Positions 20,978 to 27,542 of a stretch of DNA of 27,542 bases are shown piece after piece. The translations under genes were made by a program, and so were the position numbers. Below the pieces are notes generated by a model. That model was not told where the DNA came from. It was given only the letters and a program-made list of their open reading frames with translations, and ran no database searches. Within the stretch, counting starts at the first letter, position 1; each line of letters opens with the position of its first letter. The stretch is from Firmicutes bacterium UBA3738. GTDB lineage: Bacteria > Bacillota > Clostridia > Peptostreptococcales > Anaerovoracaceae. Location: contig DFGY01000012.1 in the NCBI GenBank assembly GCA_002372505.1, positions 1-27,542 of the forward strand. Reading direction: 5' to 3'.

Positions 20978-22618
20978 ATGCCAATTACTAAATTCCTGGA
21001 AGATAACGCGAAAAAGTGGCCTGACGATGTTGCATTGGTTGAAACAAATCCTGAGGTTCACGAGTATAGACCTACCGTTTGGAGGGAGTTTGAATTAACC
21101 GTGACGGAGACGGAAGGTGCATATAGAAGAGAAATTACGTGGAGCATCTTTGATGAAAAGGCTAATCGCGTCGCAAATACCCTCATTAATCGCGGAGTGA
21201 AAAAGGGTGATAAAGTAGGGATACTGATGATGAACGGCCTTGACTGGCTACCTGTTTACTTTGGTATTCTAAAAACGGGAGCTCTGGCTGTCCCCCTTAA
21301 TTTCAGATATGACGCTGAGGAAATAAAGTATTGTCTTGAGCTTGCCGATGTAAACGTGTTGTTTTTCGGTAAGCAATTCATTTCAAGAATAGAAGAGATA
21401 CTGGATGAATTGAAGGAAAAAATATTATTTTTCTTTGTAGGAAGAGACAGACCGCAATTTGCGGAACATTTTCTTATAGAATCTTCCAACGCCTCCAGTA
21501 AATCTCCGGGTATTGAGATAAGCGATGATGACGATGCGGCTATATACTTTTCCTCCGGCACTACAGGTTTTCCAAAGGCCATACTTCACAAGCACGCAGG
21601 GCTGGTTCATTCAGCAATAGCCGAGCAAAAGCATCATGGTCAGACAAAGGATGATGTATTCCTTTGCATTCCGCCTCTTTATCACACCGGGGCGAAAATG
21701 CACTGGTTCGGCAGTCTGGTATCCGGCGGCAAGGCGGTACTTCTCAGAGGAACGAAGCCGGAATATATAATAGAGGCCGCGTCGGAGGAGCGCTGCACAA
21801 TAGTCTGGCTGCTGGTGCCCTGGGCTCAGGATCTCCTGGATGCAATTGAAAGGGGAGAGTTCAATCTGGACGACTATGAGCTGGATCAGTGGAGACTCAT
21901 GCACATTGGCGCCCAACCCGTACCGCCGTCACTGGTAAGACGATGGAAGCAGCACTTCCCCCATCATGAATACGATACAAACTACGGCCTATCCGAATCC
22001 CTTGGGCCCGGATGCGTTCATCTTGGCGTTGAAAACATCGAGAAAGTCGGCGCAATCGGCGTGCCCGGATACGGCTGGGAAACAGATATTGTTGACGAGA
22101 ACAAAAATAGCGTAAACCAGGGAGAAGTAGGGGAATTGGCTGTAAAGGGCCCCTCAGTCATGGAATGCTACTACAAGAATCCCGATGCTTCGGTAGAAGT
22201 CCTCGGGGAAGACGGCTGGCTTTACACAGGTGACATGGCCAAGCAGGACGAGGATGGATTTATTTATCTCGTCGACAGAAAGAAAGATGTAATAATCTCC
22301 GGCGGTGAAAACATATATCCAGTACAGGTTGAAGATTTCCTTCACACAATGACAGCCATAAAGGACGTTGCAGTAATAGGCCTGCCTGACAAGAGACTTG
22401 GAGAAATCGCAGCCGCAATCATAGAAGTAAAAGAAGGTTACACCTGTTCCGAAAAGCAGGTCCGCGAATACTGCCTGAACCTGCCGCGGTACAAGAGACC
22501 CGTAACCATAATATTTGCTGAAGTGCCTAGAAACGCAACAGGCAAAATAGAAAAACCAAAACTCAGAGAAATGTACGGCGGCCTCAATATCGTAGCCACC
22601 GCAACCGAATCAAACTAA
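20978..22618 (+). CDS. AMP-forming acyl-CoA ligase / synthetase
   Basis: This adenylate-forming enzyme activates a carboxylic acid with ATP and joins it to CoA. The 546-residue product has the P-loop AIYFSSGTTGFPKAILHKHAG, the DTNYGLSESLGPG motif, and the hinge region YTGDMAKQDEDGFIYLVDRKKDVIISGGENIYPVQVED. The catalytic lysine lies in VPRNATGKIEKPKLREMY. The N-terminal domain (EDNAKKWPDDVALVE, GVKKGDKVGILMMNG) is typical. The acid substrate is not evident. I start at MPITKFLEDNAKKWPDD because AAAGGA lies 8 nt upstream, not at the longer open frame. It lies downstream of the FAH gene but has its own promoter. A family A palindrome starts one base after the stop. Confidence 0.93.
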   Translation: MPITKFLEDNAKKWPDDVALVETNPEVHEYRPTVWREFELTVTETEGAYRREITWSIFDEKANRVANTLINRGVKKGDKVGILMMNGLDWLPVYFGILKTGALAVPLNFRYDAEEIKYCLELADVNVLFFGKQFISRIEEILDELKEKILFFFVGRDRPQFAEHFLIESSNASSKSPGIEISDDDDAAIYFSSGTTGFPKAILHKHAGLVHSAIAEQKHHGQTKDDVFLCIPPLYHTGAKMHWFGSLVSGGKAVLLRGTKPEYIIEAASEERCTIVWLLVPWAQDLLDAIERGEFNLDDYELDQWRLMHIGAQPVPPSLVRRWKQHFPHHEYDTNYGLSESLGPGCVHLGVENIEKVGAIGVPGYGWETDIVDENKNSVNQGEVGELAVKGPSVMECYYKNPDASVEVLGEDGWLYTGDMAKQDEDGFIYLVDRKKDVIISGGENIYPVQVEDFLHTMTAIKDVAVIGLPDKRLGEIAAAIIEVKEGYTCSEKQVREYCLNLPRYKRPVTIIFAEVPRNATGKIEKPKLREMYGGLNIVATATESN

Positions 22619-22619
22619 A

Positions 22620-22696
22620 CGTTTCACGGGGACAGGCTTTTTGTTTCGCACTCTACCGGCGCGAGTGCGAAACAAAAAGCCTGTCCCCGTGAAACG
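22620..22696. repeat. family A perfect palindrome (34-bp arms, 9-nt loop) between convergent genes
   Basis: Arms 22620-22653 and 22663-22696 are exact reverse complements and consist of two family A units head to head. The loop is TACCGGCGC. It occupies the entire gap between the acyl-CoA ligase stop (1 nt before) and the gatD stop (adjacent on the minus strand), where no other terminator is seen. A transcript from either side would form a very stable 34-bp hairpin. Confidence 0.95.
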
Positions 22697-23440
22697 CTAT
22701 TTACTTAATCTGTTAACCATATAATTGTGGGCGTTGTTTTCTAGTGTGTCGTCAATGGGGGCTAAGGTTACTGTGCCTTCGCCGTATTTGACGTCCAGGG
22801 CGGTCTGGAGGAGTAGGTCGCAGAATTTTGGATTCTTGGGCAGCATAGGGCCGTGGCAATATGCTCCGAAGACGTTCTTGTAGTGCAATCCTTCCATGCC
22901 GTCTATTCCGTTGTTGCCGCCTCCGGTTACAACTTTTCCGATGGGATTTATGCCGTCGCCCAGGAAGGTTTTCCCGGAATGGTTTTCAAAGCCGACAATG
23001 TAGTCGCCGCCGAGAGCGTCGCATTCAAACATGTAGTTTCCAATCATTCTCTCGTTGTGGCCTTCGGTGTAAAAGTCTATGAGACCCATGAATTCCAGTT
23101 CCTTGCCGTCCCAGGTCTTGTAATACTTTCCCAGTATCTGATATCCGCCGCAAATGCAGAGAAAGACTTTGCCGGCTTCCATAGCCCGCTTTATTTCGTC
23201 TTTTTTATTCAGGTCTGCGTCCTTAAGAAGCACGTCCTGTTCAAAATCCTGACCGCCGCCTATGAAAAACAGATCGAATTTATCGGCCTCAAGCTTATCA
23301 CCTACGGAAAGGCCGGTAACATTGCAGGAAATGCCTCGCTTTTCCAGGCGGCTTTTCATGCAGATTATATTTCCGTTGTCCCCGTAAAGATTGAGCAGGT
23401 CAGGGTAGAGGTGGCAGATATTTATCGTGTAATTTTCCAT
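22697..23440 (-). CDS. gatD: lipid II isoglutaminyl synthase, glutaminase subunit GatD
   Basis: GatD releases ammonia from glutamine and hands it to MurT, which amidates D-Glu of the lipid II stem peptide to D-isoglutamine. The 247-residue product is a CobB/CobQ-type amidotransferase. It has HLYPDLLNLYGDNGN at the N-terminus, FFIGGGQDFEQ, the nucleophile Cys97 in CICGGYQILG, and His196 in GAYCHGPMLPKNP. AAGGA lies about 9 nt before the ATG. It follows murT by 15 nt on the minus strand, forming the usual pair. The TAG stop directly abuts the family A palindrome. Confidence 0.95.
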   Translation of the reverse strand: MENYTINICHLYPDLLNLYGDNGNIICMKSRLEKRGISCNVTGLSVGDKLEADKFDLFFIGGGQDFEQDVLLKDADLNKKDEIKRAMEAGKVFLCICGGYQILGKYYKTWDGKELEFMGLIDFYTEGHNERMIGNYMFECDALGGDYIVGFENHSGKTFLGDGINPIGKVVTGGGNNGIDGMEGLHYKNVFGAYCHGPMLPKNPKFCDLLLQTALDVKYGEGTVTLAPIDDTLENNAHNYMVNRLSK

Positions 23441-23455
23441 TTTATTATTCCTTCA

Positions 23456-24826
23456 TTACTCCCAGAAATTTTTGTAGCCGAATTTCTTGCTGACAATGGC
23501 CCGAAGGTCCATCATGGCAGTGTAGGTCGGCATAATATATACAGGCGCATCCTGCGCGGTAAATTCATCGATTAATTTTTCGTAATCCTTGATTACGCGG
23601 ATTTTTTCTTCAGGAATGCCGGCGTATTTAAAACGCATAGCCATTTCGTCGGCCCTTATGCCGCTGACAAGGACGCCGGTAAGATTTTCTTCGATTCTCT
23701 GAAGGGATTCAAAGTCCACATCCCAGATCCATGAAATATCCCGGCCGTCGGCGTAGTTGTCGTTGAGGCATACAACGAACATGGACTTTTCGTCGATATT
23801 GGACAGGAAATTCAGTACCTGATTGCAGCCGGCAGGATTCTTTATGAGGATCATTCTCGTCTCAGCGCCTCCCAGCATGAATTTTTCCATACGGCCGAAT
23901 CCGCACTCGAAGGTAGCAAGGGCGCCTACTGCAGTTTCCGCAGGGAAGCCCATTACCTTGGCTACGGTTACGGCAGCGACACCGTTGTAGATGTTGTAGC
24001 CGCCGGGCAGGTTAATGGTGGCCTTGCGCTTTTCTCCGCCCATGGTTATTTCGATTTCGCTGTGGTTGGCGTCGCTGACAATGACGTCCGTCACGGCGAT
24101 GTCAGGCTCCGGTCTTTCGTAGCCGCAATTGGGGCATCTGTATTTTCCCAGGTGACCGAAGGTTATGTATTCATATTCGTATTCGTGCTTGCAGTGGATG
24201 CAGTAGGGTGCATCGCTGGATTCCTTGATATGTTCCTTGTATATGGGAAGGTTGACTCCGTAGAGTACGATTTCGTTGGGAATCTCTTCACGAAGTGACG
24301 CAGTAAGAGAGCAGTCGGCGTTAAGGCAGACTACTGCATTCTTGGAATTCTGGATACCTATGCGAATGTTGTCCAGAGTGTGGGTGATTTCGCCGTAGCG
24401 ATCCAGCTGGTCCCGGAATACGTTTGTGGCCAGGACGCAGTCTGCGTCTACGTATTTGCTTACGGTTTTAAAGGCGGCCTCGTCGCACTCTATGAGGGCG
24501 TATTCACATTTCGGCTTTCCGGAAAGGGTGCTGTTCATGGCAAATTCCGTTGTGATGCCGTTCATCATGTTGGCGCCGCTCTTGTTACAGAAGTATGTAA
24601 CGCCGGCGTCAATTAAGGTCTGCTCAATCATCCTGGAAGTGGTGGTCTTGCCGTTTGTTCCTGTGACGATTATGCACTTTACATCCTTTGCCAGATGACC
24701 CAGCAGGTTCGGACATACTGAAAGCCCGACTTTCCCGGGCATGGTGGAAGCTCCTTTCCCCAGAAGCCTCATTATTTTGCGGCTTGCTTTACTGGCCGCA
24801 ACTGCTAAATTTACTTTGATACTCAT
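23456..24826 (-). CDS. murT: lipid II isoglutaminyl synthase, Mur ligase subunit MurT
   Basis: MurT is the ATP-dependent ligase partner of GatD in cytoplasmic lipid II amidation. The 456-residue product has the P-loop VTGTNGKTTTSRM (about 54-66), FRDQLDRYGE, and a Cys4 zinc ribbon inserted in the central domain (Cys209, Cys212, Cys231, Cys234). Later come NLPGGYNIYNGVAAVTVAKVMG and a C-terminal DUF1727 domain (about 310-450, IKNPAGCNQVL, LNDNYADGRDISWIWDVDFE). There is no Shine-Dalgarno: CCCCTC separates a good promoter -10 from the ATG, suggesting a leaderless mRNA. The chosen start gives a normal family N-terminus. It is divergent from the LysR gene. Confidence 0.95.
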   Translation of the reverse strand: MSIKVNLAVAASKASRKIMRLLGKGASTMPGKVGLSVCPNLLGHLAKDVKCIIVTGTNGKTTTSRMIEQTLIDAGVTYFCNKSGANMMNGITTEFAMNSTLSGKPKCEYALIECDEAAFKTVSKYVDADCVLATNVFRDQLDRYGEITHTLDNIRIGIQNSKNAVVCLNADCSLTASLREEIPNEIVLYGVNLPIYKEHIKESSDAPYCIHCKHEYEYEYITFGHLGKYRCPNCGYERPEPDIAVTDVIVSDANHSEIEITMGGEKRKATINLPGGYNIYNGVAAVTVAKVMGFPAETAVGALATFECGFGRMEKFMLGGAETRMILIKNPAGCNQVLNFLSNIDEKSMFVVCLNDNYADGRDISWIWDVDFESLQRIEENLTGVLVSGIRADEMAMRFKYAGIPEEKIRVIKDYEKLIDEFTAQDAPVYIMPTYTAMMDLRAIVSKKFGYKNFWE

Positions 24827-24832
24827 GAGGGG

Positions 24833-24861
24833 ATTGTATCATAAGAAAAATCATTATTCAA
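24833..24861 (-). promoter_or_regulatory. murT-gatD promoter (leaderless arrangement)
   Basis: The minus strand has TTGAAT, a 17-bp spacer ending in TGA, then TACAAT, which makes an extended -10. Six bases (CCCCTC) separate it from the murT ATG, so the start of transcription should be at or beside the A of the start codon. Confidence 0.75.
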
Positions 24862-24874
24862 CTGAGGTAAACGG

Positions 24875-24904
24875 TTGATTACCATATACTGACAATGATA
24901 TAAT
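24875..24904 (+). promoter_or_regulatory. promoter of the LysR-type regulator gene
   Basis: TTGATT, an 18-bp spacer and a perfect TATAAT. It lies 13 bp from the divergent murT -35. Confidence 0.7.
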
Positions 24905-24939
24905 GTAGTCGGTGTTATTATTTCGGTAGAGGTCAAAAA

Positions 24940-25884
24940 ATGAAACTACAACAATTAAAATATGTAATAGCCGTTGCTGATACCAGATCCATGAACGAGG
25001 CGGCAAAGCAGCTCTTTATAGCTCAGCCCAGTCTATCCGGCTCTATAAAGGAAATCGAAAAGGAACTGGGGTTTGAGATTTTTAACCGTACCAACAGAGG
25101 CGTTGAGGTCACAAAGGAAGGTGCGGAATTCATCAGCTACGCCAAGCAGGTAATGGAGCAGGTGGACAATCTGGAAAGAAGGTTTTTCTCCCCGGAGACT
25201 GAGACCAGCATTCTTTCCGTATCGGAGCAGCACTACGCCTTTGCCGTGGCAGCCATGATTGATTTTATTGAAGAACAGGACATGGATTCCTATGACTTTT
25301 CCATGAGGGAGTGCCAGACCTCCGAGGTTATCGACGACGTTAAGAATCTGAGAAGCGAAATCGGAATCCTTTCCACAAATAACTTTAACGAAAAGGTTAT
25401 GATGAGATTCTTAAAGGATAACAGAATGGATTACATTCCACTGTTCCGCTCGGAGCCATGTGTATTCCTTCCAAGGAGCCACCCTCTGGCCGGTGCCAAG
25501 TCACTGACCCTGGACCAGCTTACGGATTATCCTTATCTCTGCTATCAGCAGAAGAACACGGATTCTCTGTATTTCTCCGAAGAGATTATGAGCACCATGG
25601 ACCATAGAAAGAGAATAGTGGTAAACGACCGAGCTACGATTTTTAACATGCTGGCAGGGCTTAACGGCTACACCATCGGAACGGGAATGACCTGCACCAG
25701 ACTCAACGGAAAAGCTATAGTATCCGTGCCTTTGGAGCTGGATGAACAGATAACAATAGGGTATATAAAATTAAAAAATACGGTTTTATCCTCCCAGGCA
25801 AAAGACTATATCGATAAACTCAACAAGACGGTACTCGAAGAAATAAAGCAGCAGAAAACGTTGAAAATAGAATTCCTAAAGTAG
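24940..25884 (+). CDS. LysR-type transcriptional regulator
   Basis: The 314-residue product has the classic LysR winged helix-turn-helix at residues 1-60 (MKLQQLKYVIAVADTRSMNEAAKQLFIAQPSLSGSIKEIEKELGFEIFNR, seen at 24940-25090) and a periplasmic-binding-like effector domain after it. A ribosome site AGAGGT lies 6 nt before the ATG. It is followed by a terminator and then by the methionine gamma-lyase gene in the same direction, with a dyad symmetric site in that gene's upstream region. Control of the lyase in response to a sulfur compound or amino acid is a reasonable inference. Regulation of the divergent murT-gatD operon is a less likely alternative. Confidence 0.92.
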   Translation: MKLQQLKYVIAVADTRSMNEAAKQLFIAQPSLSGSIKEIEKELGFEIFNRTNRGVEVTKEGAEFISYAKQVMEQVDNLERRFFSPETETSILSVSEQHYAFAVAAMIDFIEEQDMDSYDFSMRECQTSEVIDDVKNLRSEIGILSTNNFNEKVMMRFLKDNRMDYIPLFRSEPCVFLPRSHPLAGAKSLTLDQLTDYPYLCYQQKNTDSLYFSEEIMSTMDHRKRIVVNDRATIFNMLAGLNGYTIGTGMTCTRLNGKAIVSVPLELDEQITIGYIKLKNTVLSSQAKDYIDKLNKTVLEEIKQQKTLKIEFLK

Positions 25885-25899
25885 GTATAGGGAAAAACT

Positions 25900-25958
25900 A
25901 TAGCACATGACTCAAAATAACTATTATCAGAAAATTGTGTCTTGTGCTATTATTTTAT
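25900..25958 (+). terminator. terminator after the LysR gene
   Basis: A long stem pairs ATAGCACA with TGTGCTAT, continues with GAC/GTC and CAA/TTG across single mismatches, and is followed by the T-rich TATTTTATT. Confidence 0.7.
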
Positions 25959-25977
25959 TAAGAAGAGTTACTTAATA

Positions 25978-25994
25978 TTCTGATAAATTCAGAA
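25978..25994 (+). promoter_or_regulatory. dyad operator candidate upstream of methionine gamma-lyase
   Basis: TTCTGA and TCAGAA form a perfect 6-bp inverted repeat with a 5-bp spacer. This size and the T-N11-A form are typical of LysR-type binding sites. It lies 29 bp before the lyase start codon, in the stretch where a promoter would be expected; I see no convincing -35/-10 pair there. Confidence 0.45.
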
Positions 25995-26023
25995 ATAGTT
26001 TGCTACGAAGGGAGAAATGCGTT

Positions 26024-27217
26024 ATGGAAGATGTAAAAAACATGAGCATTGCAACTAAAGCTATTCACGGTGGAGTTTCAAAGGAAAAAGGCTATGGTTC
26101 ACTTTCCATGCCGATTTATCAGACATCAACATTTGTATTTGAGACTGCAGAACAGGGCGGCAGACGTTTTGCAGGTGAGGAAGAAGGATATATATACAGC
26201 AGACTGGGTAACCCGACAATATCCCTGCTGGAAGAAAAAATCGCTCTGCTGGAAGGCGCAGAAGCTTGCGTAGCATTCAGTTCAGGTATGGGTGCTATTT
26301 CATCCACACTGTGGACAATCGCAGCTGCAGGAAAGCACATCATTGCTGATTCCACACTGTATGGCTGCACATTCGCACTGCTTAACCACGGCATGACAAG
26401 ATACGGCGTTGAAGTAAGCTTCATCGACACATCCGATCTGGACCAGGTTAAGAATGCGCTGAAAGACAACACATGCGCAGTATATCTCGAGAGCCCGGCT
26501 AACCCGACTCTGAAGATAGAAGATATAGCAGAAGTTGCAAAAATAGCTCATGACTTTAACAAGGATATTAAGGTTGTTGTAGACAATACATTTGCTACAC
26601 CGGTACTCCAGAAGCCTCTGGAACTGGGCGCAGACGTAGTTGTCCACTCAGCAACTAAATATCTGAACGGACACGGCGACGTTATCGCTGGATTCGCATG
26701 CGGAACTGCTGAATTCATGGCTGAAATGAGACTCTTCGGTCTTAAGGACATGACAGGCGCCGTACTTGGACCTCAGGAAGCATTCCTGATTATGAGAGGT
26801 CTTAAAACTCTGGCACTGAGAGTTCCGAAGCATGTTGAAAACGCTAAGAAGATCGTTGAATATCTCGTTAGCGAACCAAAGGTTAAGAAGGTTTACTATC
26901 CGGGTCTGGAAGATCATCCGGGACACGACATTGCAGCTAAACAGATGGCTGACTTCGGCGGCATGGTAGCATTCGAAGTTGAATCCAGAGAAGCAGGCGC
27001 AGCTCTTTGTAACGCTCTTGAGCTTTGCACATGCGCTGTATCACTGGGCGATGCTGAGACACTTATCGAGCATCCGGCTTCAATGACTCACTCACCGTAC
27101 ACAGCTGAAGAGCTTGCTGAGGCCGGCATTCCGGAAGGACTTATCAGACTGGCTGTAGGTCTTGAAGAAGCTGACGAGCTCATTGCAGACTTCAAACAGG
27201 CTTTTGCAAAGATTTAA
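26024..27217 (+). CDS. methionine gamma-lyase (PLP-dependent)
   Basis: The predicted reaction is cleavage of methionine to methanethiol, 2-oxobutyrate and ammonia. The 397-residue product is a Cys/Met metabolism PLP enzyme with YSRLGNPT, FSSGMGAIS, and the PLP lysine Lys212 in SATKYLNGHGD. It has Tyr113 and Cys115 in TLYGCTFALL; the cysteine next to the catalytic tyrosine is the hallmark of gamma-lyases as opposed to cystathionine synthases and lyases. SMTHSPYTAEE lies near the C-terminus. I start at the ATG with AAGGGAG 9 nt upstream (MEDVKNMSIATKAIHGG). The codons resemble those of ackA, suggesting high expression. It probably depends on the upstream LysR protein, and a bidirectional terminator follows. 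Confidence 0.9.
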   Translation: MEDVKNMSIATKAIHGGVSKEKGYGSLSMPIYQTSTFVFETAEQGGRRFAGEEEGYIYSRLGNPTISLLEEKIALLEGAEACVAFSSGMGAISSTLWTIAAAGKHIIADSTLYGCTFALLNHGMTRYGVEVSFIDTSDLDQVKNALKDNTCAVYLESPANPTLKIEDIAEVAKIAHDFNKDIKVVVDNTFATPVLQKPLELGADVVVHSATKYLNGHGDVIAGFACGTAEFMAEMRLFGLKDMTGAVLGPQEAFLIMRGLKTLALRVPKHVENAKKIVEYLVSEPKVKKVYYPGLEDHPGHDIAAKQMADFGGMVAFEVESREAGAALCNALELCTCAVSLGDAETLIEHPASMTHSPYTAEELAEAGIPEGLIRLAVGLEEADELIADFKQAFAKI

Positions 27218-27250
27218 GGTTCATTACCTTTAGAGACAATAACGATCAAA

Positions 27251-27281
27251 AAATCCCGGCTTAAAAAGTCGGGGTTTTTAT
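27251..27281. terminator. bidirectional terminator between methionine gamma-lyase and maf
   Basis: The stem is CCCGGC with GTCGGG and flanking wobble and A-T pairs. TTTTTATTT follows on the plus strand and TTTTTTG on the minus strand, so it can serve both convergent genes. Confidence 0.8.
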
Positions 27282-27303
27282 TTATTAGTTTTTTATTTAT
27301 TAA

Positions 27304-27542
27304 TTAAATAATAGATTTTATAATCGATTCAAACTTATAGAAAGGAAAACCGATAACGTTCTCTAAATCGCCGTCGACGCCTTTGGTGTATTTCGCGAAG
27401 GTACCTTGTACCGCATATGCACCAGCTTTATCATATGGCTCCTCAGTTTCTACGTATGCTTCGATATCCGCATCCGGAATATCTACGAAATGCACGTCCG
27501 TACTGTCGTAGAAAAGATGACAGGGGGACGGTTCTCGTGTCA
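27304..27542 (-). CDS. maf: Maf family nucleotide pyrophosphatase, C-terminal part (runs off the window)
   Basis: Maf proteins hydrolyse non-canonical or modified nucleoside triphosphates. Only the last 79 codons or so are present. The frame is open to the window edge on the minus strand. It reads FYDSTDVHFVDIPDADIEAYVETEEPYDKAGAYAVQG, then GVDGDLENVIGFPFYKF; the DKAGAYAVQG block and the following GD-NV-GFP segment are diagnostic. Immediately before FYDSTDV the frame reads TREPSPCHL, which is encoded by a family C repeat. In Maf this position is the loop before the FYDST strand, so the repeat appears to lie in frame within the gene. Confidence 0.85.
   Translation of the reverse strand, partial: TREPSPCHLFYDSTDVHFVDIPDADIEAYVETEEPYDKAGAYAVQGTFAKYTKGVDGDLENVIGFPFYKFESIIKSII
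27518..27542 (-). repeat. family C REP-like repeat, cut by the window edge
   Basis: The 25 bases have inverted TGACA and TGTCA ends around GGGGGACGGTTCTCG. The GGGACGG core resembles the GGGGACAGG of family A. Repeats of this general form are common in Firmicutes genomes. This copy overlaps the maf reading frame and may continue past the window. Confidence 0.75.

Noticed and set aside
22853..23575. 240-codon plus-strand frame opposite gatD/murT
   Set aside because: It lies antisense to the clearly coding gatD and the end of murT, has no ribosome site or family-like sequence, and is a shadow of their codon use.

Overview
The window reads as a chromosomal segment of an anaerobic Gram-positive Clostridia-type bacterium. 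The evidence is an acetate kinase fermentation gene, an FtsK/SpoIIIE translocase, the MurT/GatD lipid II amidation pair, an LCP cell-wall ligase, a Cys4 form of L32, LemA/DUF2207 proteins, and strong AGGAGG-type ribosome sites. I would place it among gut-type Clostridia (Eubacteriales Family XIII/Anaerovoracaceae would fit), but the sequence alone does not fix the genus. There is no rRNA, tRNA, CRISPR array, phage block or transposase gene here.

Layout. 1-208: a short minus-strand dinB-like remnant, a repeat and the ackA promoter. 215-1709: ackA and rpmF. 1837-2841: asd (minus), which shares a palindromic -35 with a divergent secreted Lys-rich fibronectin-like protein (2983-4035). 4197-12121: a tight six-gene plus-strand operon, uppP-ftsK-rimO-pgsA-cinA-LCP, covering envelope lipid and wall synthesis, chromosome segregation and S12 modification. 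12128-13347: msrA behind a DUF6873-like gene (minus). 13437-14096: ung. 14430-16893: lemA-DUF2207. 16986-18230: a methyltransferase (minus). 18370-22618: a metabolic group of flavoprotein, D-2-hydroxyacid dehydrogenase, FAH-family enzyme and acyl-CoA ligase. 22697-24826: gatD-murT (minus). 24940-27217: a LysR regulator and methionine gamma-lyase. 27304 to the end: the C-terminal part of maf (minus), running out of the window.

The most unusual content is a set of small REP-like repeats. Family A (core GTTTCACGGGGACAGGC, usually followed by TTTTTG and GTTTCGC) occurs at five loci: beside the ackA promoter, at the asd stop codon, as the two ends of a 264-bp inverted-repeat element after ung, as a perfect 34-bp-arm palindrome filling the gap between two convergent genes, and in frame inside the methyltransferase gene, where it encodes QKACPRET. 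Family B (TTGTCCTTGCGATTGACAAG) is a 28-bp direct repeat between DUF2207 and the methyltransferase, and it encodes the methyltransferase C-terminal tail. Family C (GGGGGACGGTTCTCGTGTCA) lies in frame in maf at the window edge. The elements tend to start exactly at stop codons. A REP-associated (Y1/RAYT-type) transposase acting in trans is my inference; none is encoded here.

A second pattern is three genes (ung, murT and the dinB remnant) whose -10 box ends only 6-7 nt before the start codon and which have no Shine-Dalgarno. They look like leaderless mRNAs in a genome that otherwise uses strong ribosome sites.
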